Shown here piece after piece: positions 1 to 12,660 of a stretch of 64,000 nucleotides of DNA. The stretch comes from Anagrus nilaparvatae (lineage: Eukaryota > Arthropoda > Insecta > Hymenoptera > Mymaridae). The notes beneath the pieces are model-generated. The model did no database searches and was not told the DNA's origin. It saw only the letters and a program-made list of their open reading frames with translations. The position numbers and the translations under genes are program-made. Each line of letters begins with the position of its first letter. The stretch's first letter is position 1. Location: positions 61,162,501 to 61,226,500 of the forward strand of contig JAKSXM010000007.1 of NCBI GenBank assembly GCA_022575985.1, in the 5' to 3' direction.

Positions 1-519
1 TTATTAAACATTAATCATTTTTATATAATACATAATTAATCTTCATTTTATAATAATAAACTTTATGAACAATATTTATCAATCTAATATTATTATTATT
101 ATCAAATTATTATATTAAAAACAATTGTTAGAATATTGTTAAAACTTAATTAAGCATGATGAATATTTATAAAAAAAATAATCGATTTTAGTATTAATGA
201 TGCATGTTTAATGTATATATTAAAAAGCACTTATAAATTTAAAAAAAATATATATTTAATTTTTAAGTGAATAGACGTATAGCGTAGTAAAGTAAAGTTA
301 ATCAATTATTTAAAATATCAGTAAAAAATAATTTTTTTAAAGTTTAATAACTTTTTTTATTCATATAAAAGACTGCCGGTTTATTGGATCTCGGATAATT
401 AGACTTTTAAGTATTTTTTATGCTAATAAAATGCAGTTTATACTTTCTACAAGAAATTTTTTTTTAGTACAAAAAATCTAAACACAAATACACCAATACT
501 CTTAATTAGAATTTTAATG
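1..519. other. AT-rich non-coding DNA, nothing recognised
   Basis: No open frame of note, no repeat partner elsewhere in the window and no RNA-gene signal. Composition is almost pure A/T with short homopolymers. Confidence 0.6.
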
Positions 520-930
520 ACAAGGGAAGTTCCCTACCTTTGGTAAACCAAATTACACCAAATGAATATAGATGAGTTTATCATGTTGAAAAAACATTCT
601 GATGACCCTTTGTTCATGACAACGGGCCTTCCAGGCCTAGAAGTGCAGGGTTAAATGTTTTAAAATAGGTTTTTTTTAGTAATTTTCAATGTAACGCTTC
701 AATCTCGCAAATAAACAAATAAAACACTTTTGGTTAGTCTCATTTTTTGGTTGTAAGTATCACCTCTCAAATCCCGAAAACCGCAATGTTTTATTACTCA
801 TTCCCTAATGGTAATTTTTGGTCTGATTTCAAAAAATGAAAAATCAAAATGATTTTTTCAACATAAAAAACTCATATCATAACACCATTTGGTGTAATTT
901 GGTGTCCCAAAAGTAGTAAACTCCCCTTGT
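520..930. mobile_element. Foldback/MITE, family 1, short copy
   Basis: The two ends are inverted copies of each other over about 80 bp: the left end has ACACCAAATTACACCAAATG then GAGTTTATCATGTTGAAAAA, and the right end carries the reverse complement of a close variant, ending in CTCCCCTTGT. Most of the interior matches the left arm of the longer copy at 8804-9749 (for example the tracts near 610-655 and 745-790). No transposase is encoded, so this is a non-autonomous element. A short target duplication (TGA) is possible but weak. Confidence 0.8.
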
Positions 931-1560
931 GAGCAGATTGTGTGTAGATTTTATGCATGGTAGTAAACAATGGAATCCTAGTAAACTAGGAATTTTTTTT
1001 AAATAAATGAAATTGAAAATTGATGAGATTCTATAAAATCTTTAAGGCTCTATCAAACCAGACCCCTTGACCCCTTGATTTTAAGATGCTTAGGTTACTT
1101 TACTTGAAATCTAATCGTAACTTAAAAGTTAAAATCATCTGTTTAAAATTTCAAGCAAAGCAGATAACCGAGTACACCTAGCTGTTCATTTGTAAATACG
1201 TCATGTGATATAAATTGAATTTTTAAATAAAAATTTTAAACTCAATTTTTTTTTTATTAAAATAAAAATTAATTTTTTATTCCATTAATAAAAAAAAGGC
1301 TTAGTGCAATTCAAATACGAATATTTGAAAATTTTGAAATTTCATATTGCCTGAAGTCTTATTTTATATCTTTATCTCTGTAGATATTTAATAAAACTCA
1401 CATGTACACAAATGCATACATACATACAAAAGGACGTACATTTTTAAAAATATATAATATTAAATTTTCGTTATACCCCTTAAAAAAAAAATAGAAAAAT
1501 TTTCTTTTTATTTAATAATCTCAAAATGAAATTTATTTTCGTATATAAATTGTAAACATA
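931..1560. other. AT-rich spacer, nothing recognised
   Basis: No supported gene or repeat. A poly-T/poly-A rich stretch between two transposon remnants. Confidence 0.5.
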
Positions 1561-2562
1561 TACATTAGGCTGGTAGTTATTTTGAAAAATTGCTTGGATT
1601 TTTGATTACCAGGTGAAAAATTTTTCCAATAACCAAAAAAATAAGATTTCTAAAATTATATTTCATTTAATCACTCCTAAATGTTGCCACTAAATATATG
1701 GGCTATTATGGATCTAAAAATTTTTTAAATGGAAATATTTAAGCGTGCTTTATTAATTATTGTTGTACAACTTGTATTCCTTTCAATTTATCGAAATTAT
1801 CTTCCCACAAAATATTTGATCCTTTTGATGTATAATTATTTATTTGTTCTTCTTTCGTTTTTTTTATTATCTTGAAGAGAGTTTTTTAAATGCTGTTGTT
1901 TCCTTGAGAGTCAATTTTGCTTTTTTAAAAGCACTTGACATTTTTTTTTTTTTATTGCTCCTTCAACAACGGGTATTCCTCTTGGAGCCTAAATATATAA
2001 AGAAGTTCTTATCCGGCCTTAAGAGAAATTCTCTTAGGAACTTTTTACCGGCAAGGAGAAATAAAAACAAAGCATATAGTTAAAATTGTAATTTTTGTGT
2101 TTATTAAATATGATAATTATTGTACAACGGTTCTATGAGATCTTTAGAGCTTCGGCGTTACCTGAGTATTTAACTCTTTTCTCCCCCGCGATTAGGATTG
2201 GAGGTGTCTTTGCTAATTGGCTAAGATGGAAATTTTTAGGTATATTCAGCGCGTGTCTCACCAATCAAGAGTCATTGTCAAGCTCATCCTACTTTCAAAG
2301 TCTTTCCTAAAACTCTCTTAACTAATCTTTCTCACGAGCTAACGTCTTGCCATTTTCAATGATTGCTGTCTTAGCTATTTACTTGTTTTAATAATCTTAT
2401 ATCTTATTTTATATTTTCTATATTCATATTTCCCCGGCCACAGATGATACTCCTGTGACACTATAATTTTAGAAATCTTATTTTTTTGGTTATTAGAAAC
2501 TTTTTTCACCCGGTAATGGACAATCCAAGCAACTTTTTAAAATAACTGCCAAGCTAATATAT
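1561..2562. mobile_element. TIR element ~1 kb, family 2
   Basis: The left end (1561-1665) and the reverse complement of the right end (about 2455-2562) agree over about 100 bp, sharing blocks such as GGTAGTTATTTT/GGCAGTTATTTT and ACCAAAAAAATAAGATTTCT. The interior has short open frames on the plus strand (1844-2083, 2095-2310) and a short minus-strand open stretch near 1745-1850; none resembles a transposase I know, and the interior may be captured DNA. End fragments of the same family lie at 6561-6695 and 45800-45917. Confidence 0.75.
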
Positions 2563-4480
2563 ATGAAATATTATTTTTTTTTTATTTTTTAAAAATATTT
2601 AGGACATAATAAATATTTTTTTTTATTTTGGTAGTATTTTACAATTTTTAAAATGACCTAAATTTTTGAAAAAAAGCTTTCAAAAATTTTTTTAAAAATG
2701 TCATAGATTTAATTCAACTTTAAAAATTTATTCATCAAAAAATATTATTTTAATATTGAACCCTATATAGATATTGAAATATTATGTTAAAATGTTAAAT
2801 TATCCTTTTTAGTGGTAAAAACTAAATAATCTAGTTTTAACGTAAAAGAAGCAACAACATACTACACGATAATTCAAAATCGATACAAATTTGTTTTCTA
2901 AAACCTTTTGTAAAAATATATAAATTTAAAATTGTATTTATTACTTTTTTTATGTAAATTTTTATTGCAAAGTACTAAAACTTAATGAAATATAACGATA
3001 AATTTTTTTTAACTTTTTAAAGTGTATTGAAAAAACATTTTTATCTAATTAACTTTATTTTTTATAATATTTCAATATTCTATAGGTGGATTTGAAGTTC
3101 AGATATTTAGATTAAAATATGAACTACTCAGTTTTAGAAGAAACAACCCATTTTTTCACCAAAATCACACTAATCGCTAATTTTTCGCTCAAGTTCACCG
3201 TACTTATCATTTTAAAATTCTACATACCGCATAAATTTTTTATAAAACAATGTATTATTCATTAGAATAAATAAATCTCAAAAAATAACGTATCATAATC
3301 TAATATAAATCTAGTAAATATAAATAAAAACTTCTTTTTTTTGAATTATAATTTTAAAGTCACATGCATAAAAAAAAAACTATTTTATTTTACTTTATTC
3401 TTACTTTTTTATACAATACAAATAACTGTAAGTTTATTTTTCTTTCTTGACTTGCTTTTTTTTTGTTATAGAGACTCTCTTTTGTCCAATTTAGAATTAA
3501 ATTGATTTTTTTTTATATTGCAGGATACTAAAAGACAAACTTGGCAACATATTATTATAGTTTTTTTTTTAATAAAATAAATTTAAATTTAAGTATGTGT
3601 GCTTACTTACTTGAGAAGAATAGGAAAAATGTTTTTAAAGTTAATTCTGTTACTAAAATTTCATGAACATGAAAAACATGATAAATTTATTTAATTTATC
3701 TGCTAGGAAAAGGAGAATACTCTAAGTTGAGTGCATATAAACAAATTGGATCTGAAGTAGAGAAAATTTTCCTATTTTATTTTGAAAGCATCTTTAATTA
3801 ACATCAAGTATTATAAAATATTTTTTTTTATTATAAGCCTTTTACCAGGAATTTTTTAATAATTTTGGTTGAGTTTAATATTTTGTTATTTGTGGTAATT
3901 TTTTGAATTTTATTATGAATTTACATTCATAAACCAAGTATTTCCTGGTAAATAATTTAAGTAGCTTAAAAAAAATTTGTAAATCTAAAAAATTTAGCAA
4001 TTTATAAGGACACTCTGATTTTAATAGTAATTTTAACTTCATAGAAAGTGGTACTTCACGTGACTACACTTGAAAACTAAGCGCATCAATTTTAATAGAA
4101 CAAAGCAAAAAGTGGATGGGTAAAAGACAAAAGTTTAAAGAGCATCGCATTTAAAATATATATTGTGGCTTGAATTTTTAAAATCTTTCTATCATGTGAA
4201 AAAGGGGATACAAAAGAAAAATGTGTAAAGTAAGGGTGAGAAAGATGAATTTACTTTAATACTCAAAGGTTATTAAACCTGAAGTCTATTTTATATTTTC
4301 ATATTTAGAATAATACAGATAACAGAATATTATCCCTTGAAATGTAAGGAAAATAAGATTTTATTTTTTTGTTCCAGATATCAAGGCGTCAATCGAAAAT
4401 TTTTCGAAGATGGAAAAAAAAGTTTAAAATAAGTTAAGTTATATTGAAAAAATTTCCAAATTTACTTGGTCTAAGTCCTC
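2563..4480. other. AT-rich non-coding DNA, nothing recognised
   Basis: Long homopolymer-rich stretch. No coding frame, inverted repeat or RNA-gene signal that I could support. Confidence 0.5.
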
Positions 4481-4860
4481 TCCAATACAATGTCTACACA
4501 GCAGAATCGATAAGAAAACGACAGCTAGGAACGGTGGTCAGACAGACTTATACTGGATCTGGAGGCTTGGATGAACTGTCAACAAAGGGAAGTTGATTCT
4601 ACCTCATCCAATTCCTAAGCAGCATGATTATTTCTGCAATGTACTGTTTAAATAGAAAAAGGGAGGTAGATTTCGTCGATTACACTTTTTTCAAATATGC
4701 TGACTACTTAGAGAGACAACCACTATTCTCTAACTGGTGGCCAGAAATACTGTAGGGTGCTAAAAACTGGTACAAAGTCACAAAATCCGTGAAAAGAATT
4801 TTGAGGAAGGCAAAATAGGAAGGCTATCTATCTTAGGCAGGACAATGGTAGAATGAAAAC
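4481..4860 (+). pseudogene. R1-clade non-LTR retrotransposon ORF2, decayed C-terminus
   Basis: Despite stops and frameshifts, conceptual translation keeps the order of an R1-clade ORF2 tail: an ERWSDRLILDLEAWM block (near 4530), a block like the zinc-binding tail (VDFVDYTFFKYADYLERQ, near 4670-4720), then NWYKVTKSVKRILRKAK (near 4770-4815). The first block matches the better preserved fragment at 12430-12660 and the last matches the C-terminal piece of the minus-strand R1 fragment at 39.7-39.9 kb. It is a dead relic. RT and endonuclease domains are absent. Confidence 0.7.
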
Positions 4861-5218
4861 GATGCTAACATATTACGCCGAAACCAAAATTATACCTCAA
4901 ACAGGCAGTTCAAGTTTGAGGCTTTAAAGTGCAGGTGTCGAGTTTTTTTGTGTTTTTTAATTAGTAATAATCTGCCATGTAGTCGTGAACTGCGCTACAT
5001 GACGTATAGTCTTCTAGGGGCATGGAAATGGACAGAAAAAATTTTCATTATTCATTCGCGTTCTCCTAGGTGGGCAATGGACTTTGCGTATACGTATCAG
5101 GAATCTTATGACTCGCGAAGTTTTCATAGTTGGTGTCAGATTTGGCAACTTTTTCATTCCGAAAAAAGAAATTTAGAAAATATTTTTAGTATTAAAATCT
5201 ACAAAAAATTGTTAGTTA
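4861..5218. other. Spacer, possible trailing retrotransposon sequence
   Basis: Base composition stays slightly less AT-rich than the surroundings up to about 5150, which could be the 3' tail of the R1-like relic. A 92-codon open frame (4948-5226) has no recognisable motif and is not called. Confidence 0.4.
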
Positions 5219-5642
5219 CACTGTAAAAAGCAACTTCCTTATATTATTAAAAAAAATTAGAACATTTTCGAAAAATTTGTAAATTTTCAAAAAAAATTTG
5301 TAAATATTCGAAAAAAATCGTATATTCACTAAAAGTATATTATGGAAAAATTCGAGTATTCTCGATTTTTTTTGTGAATTCGCAAGAAAAATTGATAATT
5401 TTACAATTTTTTTCGAAAATTTACAAAAAATAGTTGAAAATTTCCGAAAAATAATTGTGAATTTGCAAATTTTTCGTAAAATCACTAAAAAAAATCGAGA
5501 ATTCTCGAATTTTTCGATAATATACTAAATTTAGTAAATTTACGATTTTTATCGAATATTTACAAAATTTTTTGAAAATTCTCTAATTTTTCGAAAAAAT
5601 TCTATTTTTTTTGGAAATCTAAGAAAGTTACTTTTTACAGTG
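5219..5642. mobile_element. TA-flanked MITE, family 3, copy 1
   Basis: The element starts CACTGTAAAAAGCAACTTCC and ends with the inverted AAGTTACTTTTTACAGTG. It is flanked by TA on both sides (5217-5218 and 5643-5644), the target duplication typical of Tc1/mariner transposition. The interior is a run of degenerate units built on TCGAAAAAATTTGTAAAT, giving strong self-complementarity. It has no coding capacity. Copy 2 is at 25761-26320 and a 3' fragment at 26657-26713. Confidence 0.85.
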
Positions 5643-6560
5643 TACTTAAATTTTTGGCTAGTCTGATGAGCCTTACAACCTACAATGCAATATCATTTCC
5701 GTATATAAAACTGATTATTGACAAATTACAAATGCTTAGATATAAATAAAAAATTAAAATGCATAAAATATACAGTTTTATAAATGTCTGCAGTCTGACT
5801 ACTGTATAAAAGATTAGGTCAAGATAATACGGATTGGTAGATTACCAATAATGAATAAGTTATTATTTTCAAATTAAAAATTCAAGAATAAATTCATACA
5901 CTTATACAAATCAATAACAGTAATTTATGTATGTATGTGTATTTAAAATTACTTGTTTTAAAGAACAAAATGAGTAAGTAAGATAAATGATTATATCTGA
6001 GATAGGTCAAATGAAAATTTTACTGTCCAGTGAATAAATATACTGCCAACAAATTTTTTATTTTTTACATTAACAATGCTAGAATTATTTGGCTACTCTG
6101 CAGTATAAATTTTTTTTTTTTTCTAAATTTTATTAAATTTCAGTTATAAAGGATTTAAGTATAAAACAAAAATATAACTACTTTTTTATTGAATTTTCAG
6201 AACGTAATATATTTAAAAAAATAAGATATAAAAAAATAAGGATTTAAGTTTGTTTTTCTGCACATCAAGCTGTTTTTAATTAAATTGTATCTGAAAATCC
6301 AAACCATAAAATATACACTATTATATCTCGTTTTTATGTAGATTATTTTGCTATAAAATAGAAACACTGTATCTAATATTTTAAATAGTGATTTACTACA
6401 AATCAACACTGCTTTAAAAAGATTATTTTTATGAGCTCTTTTATACTGATTTTGCCTATAAATTTCTTAAAAGTAGATGGGAACCTGCATAATGTATATT
6501 TATTGGTTATTGTAAATTATAGAGTCAGAAAATCAATTTTTTTTCGTATTAAAGATTGTG
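5643..6560. other. AT-rich spacer, nothing recognised
   Basis: No gene, RNA gene or repeat partner could be supported here. Confidence 0.5.
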
Positions 6561-6695
6561 TACATTAGCTTGGTAGGAATTTTAAAAAATTGATGTGATT
6601 ATCGATTATGAATTAGGTGTCGTTTTGTAGCTCGTTTTGTAGATAAATGAGATATTTTAGTTCATTAAATCACTTCTAAATATTGTGAGCACATA
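6561..6695. repeat. Family 2 TIR element, left-end fragment
   Basis: Begins TACATTAGCTTGGTAGGAAT and follows the left end of the 1561-2562 element for about 130 bp (shared tracts around TTCATTAAATCACTTCTAAA). No right end was found nearby, so this is a truncated copy. Confidence 0.6.
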
Positions 6696-8803
6696 CAAAT
6701 TTTATTTTATTTTTTCAGCGTTTAGAAATTGTGAATTTTAGCCGTCGCTGCATGATTTTCGAAGTCATATTTCTTCGTCATTGATAAAAAAAATCGTAAA
6801 TTATCCGTAATCATACACTGAAAAAAAAGATCTGGTTGCCGTTACAGGAATTCCAATTGTGGCTGCCGGAATTTTTTTTTTCTTAATTAGAATAAGTTTT
6901 AAAAAAGTCCCACCATTCCGCTCGAATTTCAAATAAATAAAAATAATTTTATGTTAATTTTCTTTAAGTTTTGGCATTTGGAATCATTCAAAGGAGAAAA
7001 AAAAATGCCCCAGTTCGTAATTTAAGGTTAATCTCGTGTAGTAATTTAGAAACTAGTTTTCTGGGTCATAGTTTGTTATTCTGGCCTTAGCTCGCCTTAC
7101 GTTAGAATACAATGTTGAGTTCCATATATATTTGGTTAATGAGCTTTTCAGCAAAACTCGGAGCAACTTTTCATAATAATTTCAAGACTACTATATAAAA
7201 CTAATGTTTTTTATTATTAAAGAGATTTTAATTTTATTACCATTAAAATCCATTAAGCTTTGACAATAAGATTTCTAATTCTTTAATGGAAAATTTTATT
7301 TTCTATATTACATTTTAAAAGTTGTAATTAAATAATTAAAAAAAAGATATATAACATCAATAAAAAGTCACTTCGTAATGGATTAAACATTAATCCACTG
7401 AATCCTGTACAATAAAATGAAAAAATGGATAATAAATTAATTTACTAGATATCCACTGTGATAATAAGATTAGGTAAGATAAATTATGTACCAAGAACAG
7501 AATATCAGATGATTGCAGGATAAAAAGGGTTTGACTAAAAGAGAAAAAATTTAAAAATAGAAAGACATTTTAGTATTTAATGCATAATTTATTTTAGAAT
7601 CAATAAAATAGGTGGTTATAAAGTTAATAATTCATACTAATACATCTAATTAAAAGTTTCTTATTCAAAATTATTTTTAAATTAATTCTGGTTAATGGAT
7701 TTTGGATAATAATCGTTACTGACTAATTTAAAAATTGAAAACTTGGAAAAAGCTTTTGAATTAAATATCAATTTTTTACTTTACTTCATTAAAAAGAGAG
7801 AAAAAATTACCTTACTGAGTTTTGCAAAAAGTTTTATTTTACTTTTTAATCTTTTTGTAAAAACGTAGCTATTAATTTTTAATAAATTGCTTTGACATAA
7901 ATAAAAAGTTAGTTTCTTTTAAAAAATTATTTATATATTTATCAAAACAACGAAGGATAATTTACAAGCATATTGTTTATCAAGGACGTTAAATTTTTTC
8001 ATAAAACTTTTTACATACGTGTAAACAAGCTCATGGTTTATGACATCTTTTGAGCTCAACTAAGTTTATAGTATTGGTTAAAAAAGAATTTTTTTTAAAT
8101 TTAATTTAGCCAAAATCACATGAGTGATTCTTAGCGAAACTGACCTAAGGAGCAGGTGAAAGTCTAGGATTCTGAAAAAACCAATTGAACTGAAACGCAG
8201 CAAAAGGGTATCAGGGAAAGTAAGAAAAGTTGTTTCGCGAGTTTCCTGATTATTCTGAAGTATCTTAGAGAATCTACAAGCATTTCAGAGTTATATAAAG
8301 CCTTCCTTTAATGGAGGGATTGTTACAGAGTATACGCACGAGAACACAGATATTGTGGCACCGTCACGATACTTTCACTTTCTCCAAGATGTGCAAAAAG
8401 GCATAATACAAAAAGGTCGTAAACCACATCATTAGGAGGATTAAAAAAGCTTAAATATTTTATGATTATCAAAAAAATAAATATAAAACCAGATTCCACG
8501 TATATTTCTATCTGAGGTTAAGCCAAGAACATTAAATTACATACCAAAACATTATTTTTTTATAGCCTAAGTTTGTACAAAAGTTTTATTCGTCAGTCAC
8601 TAGAAAATACGTGTTCTCTTTACCAACAAAACAAAGCTTACTCACCGCAAATAAAAAAAGAAATTTAAAATTTAGGTTTCTTTACTAATCTCTGTTATAA
8701 TTTAACCACAGAGTTTTTTCATAACAAAAAATATTTATTATTCATAGTTTCTAATTTATTTTTGATCTTTGAACAATTTGAGCTATCTCCAACACCAAAT
8801 TAC
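6696..8803. other. Intergenic stretch with minor relics
   Basis: Mostly featureless AT-rich DNA. Two exceptions: 6814-6890 starts CACTGAAAAAA and carries CTGGTTGCCGTTACAGGAAT, one end of the small MITE family seen complete at 17088-17245; and 8110-8400 is visibly richer in G/C with a short interrupted open reading on the plus strand, possibly an unidentified transposon coding relic. Confidence 0.5.
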
Positions 8804-9749
8804 TAAACAAAAAGTTTAATACATTTGGAACACCAAATTACACCAAATGGTTACGGATGAGTTTATTATATTAAAAAAACATGTCGACTACCCTCCATTC
8901 ATTCCAATGGCCCTTCTGGGTCTAGAAACGCATCGCTCAATGTTATGGAATAGGGTTTTTTGTTAATTTTTAATGAAACGCTAAAACTCACAACTCTTCT
9001 GGTTGATTTCACTTTTTTGGTGTAAGTATCACCTTTCAAACACCGTAAACCGCAATTTTGTATTATTAATCCTCTCATAACCGAGCTCATAACTATAGCC
9101 AATTAACCGAAATGGGTTTTATAAGTCTCAATATATTTCCACAAGCTTCAAATTTTCAAAAATTCTTTCTTTTTCAATTATTTGTTAAACAGATATGATA
9201 ATTTGAAGTTGCAGTTCTGCTTTTACGATTTTTTAAAAAAGCTCAGTTTTAATGTTAACTTTGAAGAGCCATTTCTTAAAAACGACTCAAGAAAATGAGA
9301 CGAGTAAAAAAATTTTTGAAATTTGAAGCTTGTAGAAATTTTATGAGAATTATAAAACCTATTTTCGTCAAAAATTACAAAGGCAGCAATTTAAAAATTG
9401 GTCATTTTTAACAAAAAAAATACCATTTGGTTAATTGGCTATAGTGATGAGAGAATTAGTGCTAAAAAATTTCAGTTTATGGCGTATGAAAGGTGACATA
9501 TTATGACATAATTATTACATTTATAGCAAAATAATGAAACGAACCAGAAATTATTAACATGGAAAATTGTAGCGTTATATTGCAAATTACCAGAAAACCC
9601 TATTTAACAAAATTGAGCCCTGCGTTTTTAGGCCCAGAAAACCAATTGGCATCAACGGAGGGTGGTGGGCATGTTTTTTTAACATAATTAACTCGTCCAT
9701 AACCATTTGGTGTAATTTGGTGTTCTAAATGTATTGAACTCCCCTTGTA
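8804..9749. mobile_element. Foldback element, family 1, long copy (~0.95 kb)
   Basis: Nearly the whole element is one inverted repeat. The left arm (8810-9150) and the reverse complement of the right arm (9400-9745) share the terminal ACACCAAATTACACCAAATG, a middle part (TAGGGTTTTTTGTTAAT versus TAGGGTTTTCTGGTAAT) and the inner TATAGCCAATTAACC. The inner part folds again around GAAGCTTGTAGAAAT. It has no transposase. A 67-codon minus-strand open frame (8899-9102) is a by-product of the arm. The short copy is at 520-930. Confidence 0.85.
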
Positions 9750-10805
9750 AGCCTTCTTTATAAAGTGTTTTTAAGAAAATCTACTTGACTTTATTAGCAA
9801 TTTAATAAATTTATTTTTAATAAGCTTTTAAGATTAAAATATGAATTTTTAAAAAGATTTTTTATTTTATAAGTACCTAGCTTTTTTTAATCACTTTTCT
9901 TTTTCATAGTTATATTTTTTTTAATTTTAAAAAACTTTTAAAAAAATACTAATTAAAGCTTTTTAAAAATCAATAATTATTACTAAAAGTGTAAAACAGT
10001 ATATTAAAAATTCAAAATGGCACAAAAAATGAATAGACAGAAAATAAACAAAATTCTTCGATTAAAATAAATAAGAATGATTCATATAACATGCATATAA
10101 CTATGTTACTTAAAAAAAAAATAATTTTTTTTCTGTCAATAATATCAAATTCTTTTTTATATGTCAACATAAAAAATATAGTATCGATATAAAAAAAAAA
10201 AATCTTATACATTTTATGATAGTATGATAAAGTATAATAATTTTCTATCAAAAACTTACAATAAGTATCAGTTGTCAAACGTACTATCGTGTCTTGTTTG
10301 AGTTTGCTATTCTTCTTTCCCATTTTTTGATGATAAATGTAATACTTTTTATACTTTTAAAAAATTTTCTTTATTATCTCTTTTCATGTATTTTTTTAAA
10401 TCTTTTTCTAATAATTCCTTGGATTTTATTGGAAAAATTTTTTTTTTTCTTATTGTTTCACATATACTTTAAAAAACTAAATCACTTCTTCTTCTATTTT
10501 AAAGAGCTTTAAAAATAAAGACTCACATGTACCATAAAATTTCTCCTCTTTAGATATTAATTTTTTTAATCACAATTTTTCATTTTTTTTGTACTTGACA
10601 CATTTTTTTAAAAATTTATTTATTTATTTTTTTTAATTAACAAGTTTTTTTTATTATTTAATTTAATATTTTTTTCACCTCATTTTGCATTCACTTTGTG
10701 TATTAATAATACATTGAATAATATTCACTTCACTTTATTCTGATAAGTAATTGAATTATTAATATTACTGGTTTTTTATAATTAAATATTGTAAATATTT
10801 ATTTG
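9750..10805. other. AT-rich spacer, nothing recognised
   Basis: Homopolymer-rich. Overlapping open frames at 10012-10323 (-) and 10294-10512 (+) are low-complexity F/I/L/Y/K strings expected from the base composition and are not called. Confidence 0.5.
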
Positions 10806-11109
10806 GGTCATTCCATACCAATTATTTTTTTTATTTTAATATACTTATTTAGAAACAAATTAATAAATTTGGTTAAATCAACAAAGGAATTGGACTTGTC
10901 ATTTATGTATATTAAATTTACTTAACGAACCCAAATTAAATCTGATATATTTTGCATATTTCTGATACTTCGAAACAAGGGATTTCTTCTCTAACATGAC
11001 ATAATAAATTCAAAAATATCAAGTCAATTTAAATTACCAAATTTCTGAACATAATAAATGATTATTAAAATATTTATTTTTAACAAAAATAATTGACATG
11101 GAATGAATC
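10806..11109. mobile_element. Short TIR element (~0.3 kb)
   Basis: The left end GGTCATTCCATACCAATTAT and the reverse complement of the right end (GATTCATTCCATGTCAATTA) are inverted copies over about 25 bp, with weaker complementarity inward. No coding capacity, so it is read as a MITE-like remnant. Confidence 0.65.
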
Positions 11110-12429
11110 ATATAATAATTTTTTCGTTATTTTGTTTACAAACTAATATATATCAAAGGAATCCCAAGTGACTACTCTCTGAGTAGCTTGTATCAAATGA
11201 CAGTATACAGCTACAGCCAACTTTAAGGTCTGAAACTATAATCGAATTTAGAAAATGACCTGCCTGCATATTAATCTTATTGTAGATAAAAAAAACAACA
11301 ATTTTCAAATAGAAAACAAGAAAACCTTGCTAATTTAATTTTTTAGAATATCCTAACTTTGTAATTTAACACTTTAGAAGCATATCACGCGATTACGACA
11401 TTTATCACCCTTTTTCATTAGACTTCACAGAGTAGGTAAAAAGATGAACTTTAACATTTTTGCAATGTATTTTTGCAAATTTTAGATTTATGAATCTGGT
11501 TTTTGAATCAAAAGAAATTATTCCTGATAGTTCAAACAAAAAAACTTTAAATTAACAAGTGTAATATTCTAAAAATAAATATTTTATACACACTAATATC
11601 AAAGCTTAAACTTTTATAAAATCTCTTATCTATAAATAACTTTTCTTATATATATTTATTATCAGAGTTATTTTATAAATATATAATTTATAAACAAAAC
11701 AATCAAGATCTTTAACAGTCTACTTTTAAATCTCTTTACTTTACACTCAATAAAATATTCTATTAATATACACAATTTATATTTTAATATCCATTTATCT
11801 TATAAACCTTTTATTATCTTTATAATTTAATATTTACAACTTTTACTTTTCAATGCGTTTCTGTGTTTACATTATGGAAGACTGCTCTATATATTATTTT
11901 TACTTTTTAACGATTTATACATTTTAAATACAATAAGTTATTTATTTAATGGAATTTTTAAAAATAATTTCAATAATAAATGCGTTTAATCTTTCGTCTC
12001 AGGGAGACGAAAAGGAAGAGATTTTATAAACCTTTTAAGATAATTTCATGGGGGTAGTAAAATTTCCGGACACTGACAAATTCGGTCTAGTATAGCTTTT
12101 TTGGATCACTGATTTACGAAATATATTGGTGACAATAGGAGTATTGAAAGTATTCAAAAACTTTATTAAATGCAACAGAAGTTTCAGTAGGATTTCAAAT
12201 TGTCATATGTTTCGTAAATATTCCCTATTTTAAACATCCAATATACGGTAATATTAATTTATTTAATTTATGATTTTAAATTTTAAATAATAGAAATATT
12301 TACTCATATTTATACTGTTGTTAAGCCATTTCTATTGCGAGAAAAATTTTAATACTGTATTTTTTTCAAGCAACTCTCCTTTTTGCATTTAATAAACAAG
12401 ATAATAAGATAATAACCACACTGTTAAGA
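11110..12429. other. AT-rich spacer with one motif-family hit
   Basis: Featureless except for 12050-12125, which resembles the left end of the 14061-14545 element (TTCCGGACACTGACAAATTC, then TTTTTTGGATCACTGATTTA). It is probably a fragment of that family. Confidence 0.5.
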
Positions 12430-12660
12430 AGCGTAGAGGAGCGCAAAGTGGCTTTCACTCGCGCTCGCTCTATTGCAGTGATCCAGTGGCAGAGACGATG
12501 GAACAGTGACAAGGAGGGGTGGTGGACACACAGACTAATTCCAGATCTGGAGGCCTGGATGGGACGCCAACATGGGGAGGTGGTTCTACCTCATCCAGTT
12601 TCTAACAGGACACGGATACGGATACTTCCGTGACATGCTGAAGACGTGGCAAAGGTGGAA
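12430..12660 (+). pseudogene. R1-clade non-LTR retrotransposon ORF2 fragment
   Basis: The open frame 12448-12633 reads VIQWQRRWNSDKEGWWTHRL followed by IPDLEAWMGRQHGEV, the highly characteristic segment just downstream of the RT domain in R1-clade ORF2 proteins (W..W...W(T/S)..LIPD...W..R.HGEV). A frameshift near 12595 moves the continuation (FLTGHGYGYFRDML) to another frame. The DNA is clearly less AT-rich than its neighbourhood. The fragment is abruptly joined to a different retrotransposon relic at about 12660. The same segment, more decayed, occurs at 4520-4620. Confidence 0.85.

Noticed and set aside
1844..2310. Two plus-strand open frames as transposase
   Set aside because: No catalytic motif or helix-turn-helix pattern recognisable; they are simply inside a TIR element.
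10012..10512. Small overlapping open frames on both strands
   Set aside because: Low-complexity F/I/L/K/Y strings expected by chance in poly-A/T DNA, with no motif.
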